Assembly: GCF_021654775.1 (NCBI RefSeq)
Contig: NZ_AP025343.1
Span: 6,824,001-6,888,000 of the forward strand
Length of the DNA stretch: 64,000 nt
DNA from: Paenibacillus azoreducens
Lineage (GTDB): Bacteria; Bacillota; Bacilli; Paenibacillales; Paenibacillaceae
Direction of reading: 5' to 3'
A program made the position numbers and the translations under genes. Below, piece after piece: positions 38,523-47,051 of this stretch (within the stretch, counting starts at the first letter, position 1; each line of letters starts with the position of its first letter). The notes under the pieces are model-generated. The model made no database searches and had not been told where the DNA came from. It saw only the letters and a list, made by a program, of their open reading frames with translations.

Positions 38523-38760
38523 TATAAGTTAAACCAATGATTTTGCACGGATAAGGGCAGCCGGTTGAAATGTTCTTTCGATCGCTGTTGCTCCCAGATT
38601 TCATTGATTTAAACTCATTCATGGTCGAAATCCGCTCACAAAGCATACTCCTACGATGCTAGCTTTCCTGTGAAAAAGCTTTTAGCCGAACGACTCGCTT
38701 CTCCCTAGATCTTTCTCCCTCTTGCCTATTTCTTATCCTTTTATTTTGTTCAACTTATTG
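38523..38760. mobile_element. MITE family M1, copy 4 (~238 bp)
   Basis: It begins TATAAGTTAAACCAATGATT and ends GTTCAACTTATTG, flanked by TA at 38521-38522 and 38761-38762. The interior matches copy 3, including GAAATCCGCTCACAAAGCAT and ACGATGCTAGCTTTCC. The right tip is slightly decayed. Confidence 0.8.
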
Positions 38761-38917
38761 TAGACGCCGGTCCATTAATTTCTTCAAGATTTTATTCAAA
38801 CATTGCATTTACATAATCAACAATTTAACTAACAATTTATACACAGTTCTAGTTTTCTATCTATCGCAAGCAATTCCGCCAAAATCCTGATCTCTTTCAC
38901 AACTCCGCTCACTCCCC

Positions 38918-39751
38918 CTAAAACAGGGATTTAAACCAACCGATGATCCCCTCAAACAGATCCCAAAGGAAAAACCGCACTTCCGGTTCGGAAGCCTTGG
39001 CCGGCGTCAATCCTTCAGCCCCTGGCGTCTGACCTTTCGCTTTTGCCGGGCTGTATGCCGTTTGTTCCTGGGGCCCCGAAATCAACCGCGAAGCATGAGC
39101 TTCACTTTTTGGGGTGTTTTTAGCCTGAACGTTCTTCCTCGTTGCCTTGCCTGCCTCTGCATCGCCCTTCCCCTTACCTGTCTCTGCCTTGGCCGCTGCA
39201 GGCTCTGCCACAGCATCGCCGCTGCCTGCATCGATAAAGCAAAGCGGCGGGAACAGCACACACCACCAGTTTTGGCCCTTACCTGCGCCAAGCGTAATCC
39301 GCAGCGCTTCATAGTTTCCTGCCGGATACAAGGTGCCGCCGTATAATTTCGTCGGGAACGGAACAACCCCCAGCTCCACCTGATAATCGTAACCGATGCC
39401 CTTCTTCTCGAGTTCTTTTCCTACCAAATCATTTAATTCCGGAAGATGGCGGCGAATCGTCTCGCGCGCATCATCCAGACTTTGCGGATTTTCCAGGTCC
39501 TGAACCCAGCTGTTCATCTGATCGACTACCCTATCCCGGATTTGGCGCTTGACAAGCTGATCATCGGGATTATCGGAATTCGCCAAAATGCGAAGACGGA
39601 TGGAATCCTGCGGAATCGGTCCCCCGGCTACAGCCGCGTCCGTTTTTTGAGCTTCCCAGGTCATTGCCAACATAAACATTATACAAAAAATAATGGCGGT
39701 ATTCTTTACCAAAGACCGGAGACGGTCTTGCTTTTGCTGATCTTGAAACAT
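38918..39751 (-). CDS. spoIIR: Stage II sporulation protein SpoIIR
   Basis: The 277-residue protein has an N-terminal signal/membrane segment (AIIFCIMFMLAMTWEAQ) and the SpoIIR domain (~50-180) with PQDSIRLRILANSDNPDDQL and GQNWWCVLFPPLCFID. Role: made in the forespore under sigma-F, secreted to activate SpoIIGA and so sigma-E. Residues ~185-255 are a low-complexity Ala/Lys/Gly linker before a hydrophobic end EVRFFLWDLFEGIIGWFKSL. AGAGGGGG precedes the ATG. Confidence 0.92.
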   Translation of the reverse strand: MFQDQQKQDRLRSLVKNTAIIFCIMFMLAMTWEAQKTDAAVAGGPIPQDSIRLRILANSDNPDDQLVKRQIRDRVVDQMNSWVQDLENPQSLDDARETIRRHLPELNDLVGKELEKKGIGYDYQVELGVVPFPTKLYGGTLYPAGNYEALRITLGAGKGQNWWCVLFPPLCFIDAGSGDAVAEPAAAKAETGKGKGDAEAGKATRKNVQAKNTPKSEAHASRLISGPQEQTAYSPAKAKGQTPGAEGLTPAKASEPEVRFFLWDLFEGIIGWFKSLF

Positions 39752-39860
39752 GCCGTTTCAGCCCCCTCTATCGAATCCTTCTATGATACTGACCAGTATG
39801 TCCGGATCTGATAGAGTTTAAACCTTGCGGTTTCTATGAAACTAGCATAATCAACGAAAC

Positions 39861-39905
39861 GGACCGTTCCTCCAGCATCTCGTTAAAAGATCCGGCGAAC
39901 GGTCC
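39861..39905 (-). terminator. Inverted repeat / probable terminator after the RodA/FtsW pair
   Basis: GGACCGTTC (39861-39869) pairs with GAACGGTCC (39897-39905). The T-run on the minus strand is weak (GTTTCGTTG), so efficiency is uncertain. Confidence 0.6.
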
Positions 39906-39931
39906 CTGTTCATATTTTCAAAAAATCAGGC

Positions 39932-41122
39932 TTAAGCCTCTTTGGTCTTGGCTGATGTCATCTTGGATGCCGTCGGCACGATAATATCATCGCTAACTTC
40001 ATGGCCGTGAACGCGCACGCTCAAGGCGACCCCAATGCTTGCCACATTGATAATAAGCGAGGTGCCGCCGTAGCTGATAAAAGGCAGCGTAATCCCGGTC
40101 AGCGGCATCAGCCCGATAAAGGCGCCGATATTTTCAAAAATCTGATAGAGCATCATCGACACGATCCCGACAATAAGCAAAGGCCCGGCTCGGTCTCGGC
40201 ACTCCAGACAGATCAAGATCATGCGGTGGATCAAAATGAAATACAGCAGCAGCACGACAGATGCGCCGACAAAACCGAATTCCTCGGCAATTTCCACAAA
40301 AATGGAGTCGGAATACGTATATGGAACGCGGCCCGATTGCACCGATGAGCCCTTCATGTAACCTTCGCCCATCATGCCGCCGGAGGCGATCGCCAGTTTG
40401 GCGTTTTTCGTATGGTACGAGGCCTTTGGCGTCGCTTTGTCCGGAACCAGCCAAGGGTCGAGCCGTTCGGTCCAGTGCTCCCGGCCGATGCTTTTCATAA
40501 AGTTCTCGATATTATCGTGAAAATGGATATACGAGAAAATGCCGCCTACGGCAACGGCCCCCAATATGATTAAGGCAAGAAAAGCATGCAGGAACTTAAT
40601 ATTGCCAACCCACAATAAACCAAGCAGGATCAATACATAACTGAGCGCATTCCCGAGGTCATTCTGGATCATAACAAGCGCAAAGGGAATAAACGTCAAC
40701 CCGCCGATCGGCAGCACATCCCTCCATAAGGATAGCTTGGCCTTGGGCCTTTTCATCAACAAGTACGTCAAGAAAATGATCAGTATGAGCTTAAACAGCT
40801 CGGCAGGCTGAAGACTGAAGCTCCCGATCTGAAACCAGCCTTGGGCCCCGTTGACGTCCGATCCGAAGAAATTGACCGCGATCAGCAGCGCAATCCCGAA
40901 CAAATAGATATACAGCGCGTATTTGATGAGCCATTTATAATCCAATAGAATGAGCCCAAAAAAGATCACAAAGGCCAATATATAGAAATATAGCATTTTG
41001 ATGTGGGAGCCTTCGAACTTGGTTCCCATCGTCACGCTGTATATTGCCATAATACTGATGCCCATAAAAATAAAAAGTATGAACACGATGACATAATCCA
41101 CTTTTTTCAGCTTCTGAAGCAT
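39932..41122 (-). CDS. RodA/FtsW/SpoVE family glycosyltransferase, paralogue 2
   Basis: The 396-residue protein has about ten membrane helices and SEDS signatures: FSLQPAELFKLILIIFLTYL, MIQNDLGNALSYVLILLGLL, GRVPYTYSDSIFVEIAEEFG and LPFISYGGTSLIINVASIG. Known role: peptidoglycan polymerase acting with a class B PBP, in elongation, division or spore cortex synthesis. It is 94 bases after a close paralogue. Which process it serves cannot be told from sequence alone. Confidence 0.9.
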   Translation of the reverse strand: MLQKLKKVDYVIVFILFIFMGISIMAIYSVTMGTKFEGSHIKMLYFYILAFVIFFGLILLDYKWLIKYALYIYLFGIALLIAVNFFGSDVNGAQGWFQIGSFSLQPAELFKLILIIFLTYLLMKRPKAKLSLWRDVLPIGGLTFIPFALVMIQNDLGNALSYVLILLGLLWVGNIKFLHAFLALIILGAVAVGGIFSYIHFHDNIENFMKSIGREHWTERLDPWLVPDKATPKASYHTKNAKLAIASGGMMGEGYMKGSSVQSGRVPYTYSDSIFVEIAEEFGFVGASVVLLLYFILIHRMILICLECRDRAGPLLIVGIVSMMLYQIFENIGAFIGLMPLTGITLPFISYGGTSLIINVASIGVALSVRVHGHEVSDDIIVPTASKMTSAKTKEA

Positions 41123-41216
41123 GTGCTATCCCCCTGTAGCAGGGCCTCTACGCCCTATCTTGCCTTGATGCCTATTAAACTCACCTGTCTATTGTATAGG
41201 AATAGCAGTACCATAT

Positions 41217-42446
41217 TCAATTCCTGATAAATCCTTTACGAATGCGCTGCAAGGTTTTTCCAAACCAACTTCCTTGAACAGGCTGCCCGGGAAGCGGAAA
41301 CGCCTCCTCTTCTTCCTGGCCGTGGATCCGGATGCTCATCACGATGCCGACGCTCATCATATTGATGAGCAGCGAGGTTCCCCCATAACTGATGAAAGGA
41401 AGCGTGATGCCTGTCAGCGGCATCAGCCCGATAAAGGCGCCGATATTGATGAAAATCTGATAGACGAACATGGAAATAATCCCCGTAATCAGATAGGGTC
41501 CCGCCCTGTCGCGGCAGTCAGCCGCAATCAGGATCATCCGGTGAATAAGAATGAAATAAAGCAAGAGCAGCACCGAAGAGCCGATAAATCCGTACTCCTC
41601 CGCAATTTGCACGAATATGGAATCGGCATAAGCCAGCGGAACCCGTTCGGACTGAATCGTCGTCCCTTTCATGTACCCCTTGCCTTCAATACCGCCTGAG
41701 CCGATGGCCAGCAGCGCGTTATAAGTCTGCCAGCTGACGTCGCGGGAAGCAAGGTCGGGCACAAGCCATGGATCAAAACGAGCGATCCAGTGTTTTTTGC
41801 CGAGTTTCTCGCCGATAAACTCGACCGCCTTGTCATGATAATGGATATATGCCTGAATACCGCTGAATATAGCGGCAAAGGCGATGGCCAGAGCAATAAA
41901 GGCTTGGGTGTACTTGATGTTGCCGATCCAAAGCAGCCCTGCCAGAATGACCATGTAACTGAGCGCATTGCCCAGGTCGTTTTGCGCCATTACGAGCAGC
42001 CACGGCACAAACGTCACGATGCCCAGCGGCACGACGTCGCGCCAAAAGAGCAGCTTGCTGCGCCTCTTTCGCAGCAGCATAGCAGAAATGAAAATAATGA
42101 GGAACAGTTTAAACAGCTCCGCAGGCTGCAAACTCAATCCGCCCGGAAGCGTCATCCATCCTCTTGCCCCGTAATACTCATTGCCGACGAACAAGACCAG
42201 TACCAGCAGCGCAAGACCAAAAAGATAGATGTACAATGCATACTTGATCAGCAGCTTATAGCTGACCAAGGAGAAACCCAAAAACGCGACAAAACCGACA
42301 ACATAATAAATAGCCATACGCTGCGCATAATGCCCGATTTTTTCCCTGCCTACAGTCACGCTGTAAATGGAAAACAGACTGATGGCCATTAGCGCCAGCA
42401 AGACCAATATGATCGACATATCCATTCGTTTGAATTTCTGCAGCAT
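41217..42446 (-). CDS. RodA/FtsW/SpoVE family glycosyltransferase, paralogue 1
   Basis: The 409-residue SEDS protein has LSLQPAELFKLFLIIFISAM, MAQNDLGNALSYMVILAGLL, ERVPLAYADSIFVQIAEEYG and LPFISYGGTSLLINMMSVG. It is clearly related to the next gene over its whole length, with the same start MLQK(F/L)K, so the pair arose by tandem duplication. It lies 90 bases after prmC. The role is lipid II polymerisation at the membrane. Confidence 0.9.
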   Translation of the reverse strand: MLQKFKRMDMSIILVLLALMAISLFSIYSVTVGREKIGHYAQRMAIYYVVGFVAFLGFSLVSYKLLIKYALYIYLFGLALLVLVLFVGNEYYGARGWMTLPGGLSLQPAELFKLFLIIFISAMLLRKRRSKLLFWRDVVPLGIVTFVPWLLVMAQNDLGNALSYMVILAGLLWIGNIKYTQAFIALAIAFAAIFSGIQAYIHYHDKAVEFIGEKLGKKHWIARFDPWLVPDLASRDVSWQTYNALLAIGSGGIEGKGYMKGTTIQSERVPLAYADSIFVQIAEEYGFIGSSVLLLLYFILIHRMILIAADCRDRAGPYLITGIISMFVYQIFINIGAFIGLMPLTGITLPFISYGGTSLLINMMSVGIVMSIRIHGQEEEEAFPLPGQPVQGSWFGKTLQRIRKGFIRN

Positions 42447-42536
42447 GCCCCGTCCTCCAATTGATTTCGGGATTCAAAGCGATCAACCCCGACCTTGAAT
42501 ACCTCTATTGTAATTTAAACCGGAAGCAAAGGAAAA

Positions 42537-43475
42537 TTACCGCGTTACGTTAGAGATGCCAAGTACATGGCGCTCGATGCCAGCCAGGTCCGGGACGATG
42601 ACAATCTCGTCCCAATGGCCCGCCGCGCGCAGGAGTGCTGCCACATCCTGCGCCTGCCCCTGCCCGAGCTCAAAGGCGATGAGCCGGGGCGGGGCCTGGA
42701 GCAGCGCCAGCTGCTCCATCATGATGCGGTACGGCGCGAGGCCGTCTGTACCGCCATCCAGTGCTGTGCGCGGCTCATGGTCGCGCACCTCCCGCTGCAG
42801 GCCGGCAATGTCGGCCGCAGGGATGTACGGCGGGTTGGACACCACGATGTCCAACCGCTCGCCCGCAAACGGCTCGAGCAGGTTGCCTTCGCGGAAGGCA
42901 ACCTGGGCGCCGTTTGCGGCGGCGTTGCGCGCGGCCACTTGCAGCGCGCCAGCCGAGATGTCGCTGGCGCGGACATGCCAGCGCGGGGCCTGCAGCGCCA
43001 GCGTGACCGCGATGGCGCCGCTGCCTGTGCCGATGTCGGCGCACGCGAGCGGACGCTCGGCGCCGTCATCGCAGGTGGCGCCGCCGCTTGGCGCGGCGCC
43101 CTGCGGCCACAGCCGTTTGGCCTGCGTCAGCACGGCCTCCACGAGCAGCTCCGTTTCCGGCCGCGGAATCAGCACGGCCGGCGTTACCTCAAACGGGATG
43201 CCGTAGAATTCCTGCATCCCGATAATGTATTGCGCCGGCTCCCCGGCGCCGCGGCGCGAAACCGCCCGCTCCCATGCCTCACGCCGTTCGGCGGGAAATT
43301 GCTCGGGCAGTGCCATGTAATAGGCAGCCCCTTCAAGCTGCAGCACATGCTCAAGCAGCAGCTGGGCGCTGCGCTGCGGCTCCGTCACGCCGCACGCGCT
43401 TAAAAAAGAGGAAGCCTCTACATAGGCTTCCCGTATCGTTAGCTTTGGCGTCATCACGAATGTGGTTTCTTGCAA
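42537..43475 (-). CDS. prmC: Release factor glutamine N5-methyltransferase PrmC
   Basis: The 312-residue protein has an N-terminal helical domain and a Rossmann methyltransferase domain with the SAM motif DIGTGSGAIAVTLAL and catalytic VSNPPYIPAADI. Role: methylates the GGQ glutamine of release factors RF1/RF2. The likely start is TTG at 43475, four bases after the prfA stop, with AAGGGG nine bases upstream; an ATG seven codons later has no ribosome site. The middle of the gene (about 42600-43270) is much more GC-rich than its neighbours. Confidence 0.93.
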   Translation of the reverse strand: MQETTFVMTPKLTIREAYVEASSFLSACGVTEPQRSAQLLLEHVLQLEGAAYYMALPEQFPAERREAWERAVSRRGAGEPAQYIIGMQEFYGIPFEVTPAVLIPRPETELLVEAVLTQAKRLWPQGAAPSGGATCDDGAERPLACADIGTGSGAIAVTLALQAPRWHVRASDISAGALQVAARNAAANGAQVAFREGNLLEPFAGERLDIVVSNPPYIPAADIAGLQREVRDHEPRTALDGGTDGLAPYRIMMEQLALLQAPPRLIAFELGQGQAQDVAALLRAAGHWDEIVIVPDLAGIERHVLGISNVTR

Positions 43476-43479
43476 AGCA

Positions 43480-44547
43480 TTATTCCCCTTTTTCCATCAA
43501 TTCCGCCTGCTCGGCAATATTCAGCGCGGAGATGATTTCCTCGATTTCACCGTTCATCACTTGATCGAGTTTATGCAGCGTCAGGCCGATGCGGTGATCC
43601 GTTACCCGGCTTTGCGGGAAATTATAGGTGCGGATCCGCTCGCTTCGGTCTCCCGTACCGACTTTGCTTTTGCGCTCGCCGGCATATTTCGCTTCTTCTT
43701 CCTGGCGTTTCATATCGAAGATACGGGCGCGCAGCACCTGCAGCGCCTTTTCTTTGTTCGAGTTTTGCGATTTGCCGTCCTGACAGGTTGCAACGATTCC
43801 CGTCGGAATATGCGTAACCCGCACGGCGGATTTGGTCGTGTTGACGGATTGTCCGCCCGCGCCGCTGGAACAGAAGGTATCCACGCGGATATCCTTGTCT
43901 AGAATTTCGATATCGATATCCTCAACCTCCGGCATAACAGCTACCGTGGAAGTCGACGTATGGATCCGTCCGCCTGATTCCGTCGTCGGAATACGCTGTA
44001 CGCGATGCGCGCCGCTTTCGTATTTCATCTTGCTGTAAGCGCCGCGTCCGTTGATCATGAAGATCACTTCCTTGAAGCCGCCGAGATCATTGGTATTGGC
44101 ATCCATCAGCTCGACCCGCCAGCCTTGACTGTCGGCATAACGGGTGTACATGCGGTACAAATCGGACGCAAACAACGCCGCTTCATCGCCGCCGGCCGCG
44201 CCGCGGATTTCCACGATCACGTTTTTGTCATCATTCGGATCTTTCGGAAGCAATAGAATGCGGATGCGCTCTTCCAGCTCCGCCCGGCGGGCGGAAAGCT
44301 CCTCGATTTCCATTTTCACCATTTCGCGCATTTCGTCATCCAGTTTTTCGCCCTGCATGATTTTGGCTGCTTCCAGCTCTTCCGTTACAGTTTTATATTC
44401 ATTGTAAGCCTCATAGGCGGGCTGTAAATCTGATTGTTCTTTGGAATATTCCCGAAGTCGCTTGCTGTCATTTACAACATCTGGATCACACAGCAGCTCG
44501 CTCAGTTTTTCATAGCGGTCTGCCAAGGCTTGCAATCGGTCCAACAA
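43480..44547 (-). CDS. prfA: Peptide chain release factor 1
   Basis: The 355-residue protein has the codon-recognition motif P187-T-T in [14 protein letters not shown] and the catalytic G231-G-Q in [17 protein letters not shown]. Role: releases peptides at UAA and UAG. The start is TTG at 44547 with GAGGTG seven bases upstream, followed at once by a second TTG; no ATG is available. Next to prmC, which modifies it. Confidence 0.97.
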   Translation of the reverse strand: MLDRLQALADRYEKLSELLCDPDVVNDSKRLREYSKEQSDLQPAYEAYNEYKTVTEELEAAKIMQGEKLDDEMREMVKMEIEELSARRAELEERIRILLLPKDPNDDKNVIVEIRGAAGGDEAALFASDLYRMYTRYADSQGWRVELMDANTNDLGGFKEVIFMINGRGAYSKMKYESGAHRVQRIPTTESGGRIHTSTSTVAVMPEVEDIDIEILDKDIRVDTFCSSGAGGQSVNTTKSAVRVTHIPTGIVATCQDGKSQNSNKEKALQVLRARIFDMKRQEEEAKYAGERKSKVGTGDRSERIRTYNFPQSRVTDHRIGLTLHKLDQVMNGEIEEIISALNIAEQAELMEKGE

Positions 44548-44577
44548 GGGGGTTCACCTCTCCTGTTTTTTATTATA

Positions 44578-44643
44578 TCGAACCCCGCAAAGTAATCGGA
44601 ATAAGCTTCAGAGGCCATTACGTCACTTTGTGGGGTTATTTTA
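44578..44643. repeat. Inverted-end repeat family C, copy C3 (minimal)
   Basis: It reads CCCCGCAAAGTAATCGGAAT to GTCACTTTGTGGGGTTATTT, the reverse orientation of C1. Only the ends and a short core are present. Confidence 0.65.
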
Positions 44644-44849
44644 AGTGCTTTCAGTAATGAATGAAGAAAACGCCGTTCATCCCTTTCATTAAACCATGGA
44701 CAGACGACTTTTTATTATACCATGAAACATATATATTTACCAGTTATCAATTGGGTGAGAAAATGTTCTTAGTCGCCTTATTGACTTCATGATCCAGGCA
44801 CAGGATATTTATTATTGCTTTTAGATAAAGGCCCCGATTTTATAAAAAT

Positions 44850-45360
44850 AACTGCATCTGTGTCCGTTATAAATCATAATGCTCGAAATTGACCTTCATA
44901 CCGGCCGCTGTGTCTGTTAGAGAATCACAGTGGGTAATTACCTCAATAGCATTCGCTGTACCCATTAGAAACCATGATGGTGAAATTCCCTCAATAGCGG
45001 CCGCTATGTCTGTTGGAGGCTAAGTGCTTGCCCCCATTATGGTCATTTAGCAGTGAACAAGAGTTCCAATTAGATTTTACCCGCACCTAACGGACACCAT
45101 GGACGCTAATTGGCCCAAAACAGCCATTTTCAAATTCTAACGGACACCACAGCGCTTAATAGCTGCAATTTGTCGTCCAAAATGGTGTTTTTCACGAAAT
45201 AGCTGCAACTGTGTCCGTTAGAAATCATAATGGTCGAAAATCCCCTCAATAACGTCCGCTGTGTCCGTTAGAAATCATAATGGCCGAAACGGTGTCCGTA
45301 GAAATCATAATGTTAGAAATTAATCTTTATAACGGCCGCTGTGTCCCTTAAAGTTAGAAT
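44850..45360. repeat. Repeat family T1, tandem ~48-bp units in both orientations
   Basis: The unit reads about GGCCGCTGTGTCCGTTAGAA followed by ATCATAATGGTCGAAATT and CCCTCAATAAC. Several direct units are followed by units in the opposite sense (TAACGGACACC at ~45088 and ~45140), then direct units again. Related units lie at 18380-18566. Confidence 0.7.
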
Positions 45361-45512
45361 AGTGATATGATCAAATTGTTTCTTGAAAGTCGCTTTTTTT
45401 TTTTGCAAAATTCATACTTAAGAAAATCATAGAGTATCGCACTTATTCAGACGCTTATTAAGCGCGAATATCCATGCTTCTTTGATTGCCCAAAAAATTT
45501 TCAAAAAAAGTT

Positions 45513-45539
45513 TGCAGGGGTCGAAAGTTATGCGGCGTC
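45513..45539 (+). promoter_or_regulatory. Possible autoregulated ECF promoter
   Basis: CGTC (45536-45539), a common ECF -10 motif, is preceded 16 bases upstream by TGCAGGG in an A-rich context (AAAAAAAGTTTGCAGGGG). It lies ~40 bases before the sigma factor. The -35 match is weak. Confidence 0.4.
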
Positions 45540-45580
45540 AAACCTAATGTAACAGGAGGAGGGGGAGAAGACTGGAAGAG

Positions 45581-46114
45581 TTGCAATGGGTCCGGGCCGT
45601 CAAGGCCGGCCATCAGGAAGCTTATAAATTTCTGGTGCAGCGATACCAAAATATGGTGTATCATGTGTGCCTCAAAATAACATCCGATGACGTATCGGCC
45701 AAAGACTTGTCGCAGGACATCTTTATGAAGGCTTATTCGGCGCTCCCCGCCTTCCGCGAAGATTCCTCCTTCTCGACTTGGCTTTACCAGATCGCCGTCC
45801 GCAAATGTCTCGACTGGAAACGCGCGCAGCAGCGCGAGCAGGCGCGGCGGAGTCCGGGAGAGGTGAGTGAAAACGATTGGGTCACAAATGAAACGCCGGA
45901 ACAAATTGTGTTATCCGATGAACGGAGCCGAAGGCTCCGAAGGATCGTCGATGAACTGGGTGAACCATATCGGTCGGCCGTTCAGATGTATTATTTTGAA
46001 CAATGTTCTTATCAGGAAATTGCCGAGCGGCGCGGGGTCACCCTTAAAACCGTGGAATCCCAGCTATACCGTGCAAGGGCGATGATGCGGAAGAAAGGAG
46101 AGGAATTACGATGA
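45581..46114 (+). CDS. ECF RNA polymerase sigma factor
   Basis: The protein (177 residues from the TTG at 45581) has sigma region 2 (YQNMVYHVCLKITSDDVSAK, then DLSQDIFMKAY and FSTWLYQIAVRKCLDWKR) and region 4 (YRSAVQMYYFEQCSYQEIAE, then VTLKTVESQLYRAR). It is a minimal ECF factor with no extra C-terminal domain. The start is uncertain: AGGAGG at 45554 and GGGGGAG at 45561 precede an in-frame CTG at 45572 (LEELQWVR) and the TTG at 45581. The stop overlaps the next ATG by four bases, giving coupling to its anti-sigma factor. Confidence 0.88.
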   Translation: MQWVRAVKAGHQEAYKFLVQRYQNMVYHVCLKITSDDVSAKDLSQDIFMKAYSALPAFREDSSFSTWLYQIAVRKCLDWKRAQQREQARRSPGEVSENDWVTNETPEQIVLSDERSRRLRRIVDELGEPYRSAVQMYYFEQCSYQEIAERRGVTLKTVESQLYRARAMMRKKGEELR

Positions 46115-46533
46115 AATGTGAATTAATCCAATATCAACTTGGGGCTTACACCGCAGGAGAACTGCCGCCCGAATCCTCCCTTTATATCAAGCAGCATCTG
46201 CTTGTCTGTCCTGCCTGCCAAGCATGGCACAAGGAATTGCAAGAGCTGTCCGGCATCTGGCAACAGCCTGAAACCGACTCTAATTTTCCCGATATGACCG
46301 CGGATATCATGAATGAAATCCGGCAGATGCCGCCTCTATATACGCGTGAGGTTTCGCGCCTCAAACCAAGGAATTCCCGCAAGTCTATGATCGCCCATTT
46401 CGGGCTTGCAGCATGTCTGGCGTTCTGCCTGTTCCAGTTCGGCGTATTCGAACATTTGAGCTCTGGCATTTCACAGGCAACGCAAAAGTTTTCATATTCA
46501 GTGAATCATTTATTTAAGGAGGGTAATCGATGA
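46111..46533 (+). CDS. Zinc-finger anti-sigma factor
   Basis: The 140-residue protein has the ZAS motif H-x3-C-x2-C in IKQHLLVCPACQAWH (residues ~27-39), an acidic middle and one membrane helix (FGLAACLAFCLFQFGVF, ~97-113). Role by family: binds the ECF factor at the membrane until a signal releases it. The extracytoplasmic tail is only ~25 residues. It overlaps both neighbours by four bases. Confidence 0.87.
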   Translation: MKCELIQYQLGAYTAGELPPESSLYIKQHLLVCPACQAWHKELQELSGIWQQPETDSNFPDMTADIMNEIRQMPPLYTREVSRLKPRNSRKSMIAHFGLAACLAFCLFQFGVFEHLSSGISQATQKFSYSVNHLFKEGNR

Positions 46534-47051
46534 TTAAGAAAAGAAGATGGCTTACGTTTTTGCTCGCGATGATTCCCGGGCTCGGCCACCTGTACCTCGG
46601 TTTTACCAAACAAGGGCTGCAAATCATGATCGGCGCCTGCACCAGTATTATTTTAATTTCGTCCATCCCCATGATTTTCTCTTTTGCGCTGGCCATTCTC
46701 TGGTGCTACCAGTTGTTCGATGCGCTGCAAAAAGCCGCTTGGATGAAAGCCGCAACCCTTGAACATGAACGCATGATGATGAATCAGGATACGTTCGGGT
46801 ATCCCTGGACGATGCAGGATTTGATGGCTGCCGGCGGATATCCGCGCGATAATCAGCTGAATCCGTTCTGGACCGGCGTAGGCTGCGTCATTGTAGGCGG
46901 CATGGTGCTGCTTATGACCGTCTTCCCGGGGTTTTGGGACTGGCTGATGCATGAAAATGCAGCAAGCATTCTGCTGGCCCTCGTATTAATCGGGTACGGC
47001 CTAACGCTTCTGTTCAAAAAAAATGATCGAAAAGGAAATGAAATTTTATGA
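46530..47051 (+). CDS. Multi-spanning membrane protein of unknown function
   Basis: The 173-residue protein starts MIKKRRWLTFLLAMIPGLGH and has about four hydrophobic segments: LTFLLAMIPGLGHLYLGF, QIMIGACTSIILISSIPM-type, TGVGCVIVGGMVLLMTVFPG and AASILLALVLIGYGLTLLF. The PGLGHLYLG(F) start resembles TM2-type small membrane domains. The function is unknown. Four-base overlaps on both sides tie it to the sigma/anti-sigma pair. Confidence 0.75.
   Translation: MIKKRRWLTFLLAMIPGLGHLYLGFTKQGLQIMIGACTSIILISSIPMIFSFALAILWCYQLFDALQKAAWMKAATLEHERMMMNQDTFGYPWTMQDLMAAGGYPRDNQLNPFWTGVGCVIVGGMVLLMTVFPGFWDWLMHENAASILLALVLIGYGLTLLFKKNDRKGNEIL

Larger units (their letters stand above)
37590..38917. other. 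Repeat-rich gene-free stretch between spoIIR and ywlC
   Basis: About 1.3 kb with no supported gene. It contains TTGCAAAAGTGC-type units (37855-38000), a 47-48-bp tandem repeat (38030-38345), a 15-bp tandem repeat (~38445-38505) and an M1 MITE (38523-38760). The 141-codon ORF over 37605-38030 is built of repeat sequence and is not called. Confidence 0.7.
44548..45570. other. Repeat-rich gene-free stretch between prfA and the ECF sigma operon
   Basis: About 1 kb holding a family C copy (44578-44643), T1 tandem units (44850-45360) and, near the right end, a possible ECF promoter (45513-45539). No gene is supported. Confidence 0.7.

Noticed and set aside
42567..43403. 278-codon ORF antisense to prmC
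   Set aside because: It reflects the GC-rich codon pattern of prmC; no start signal or known domain.
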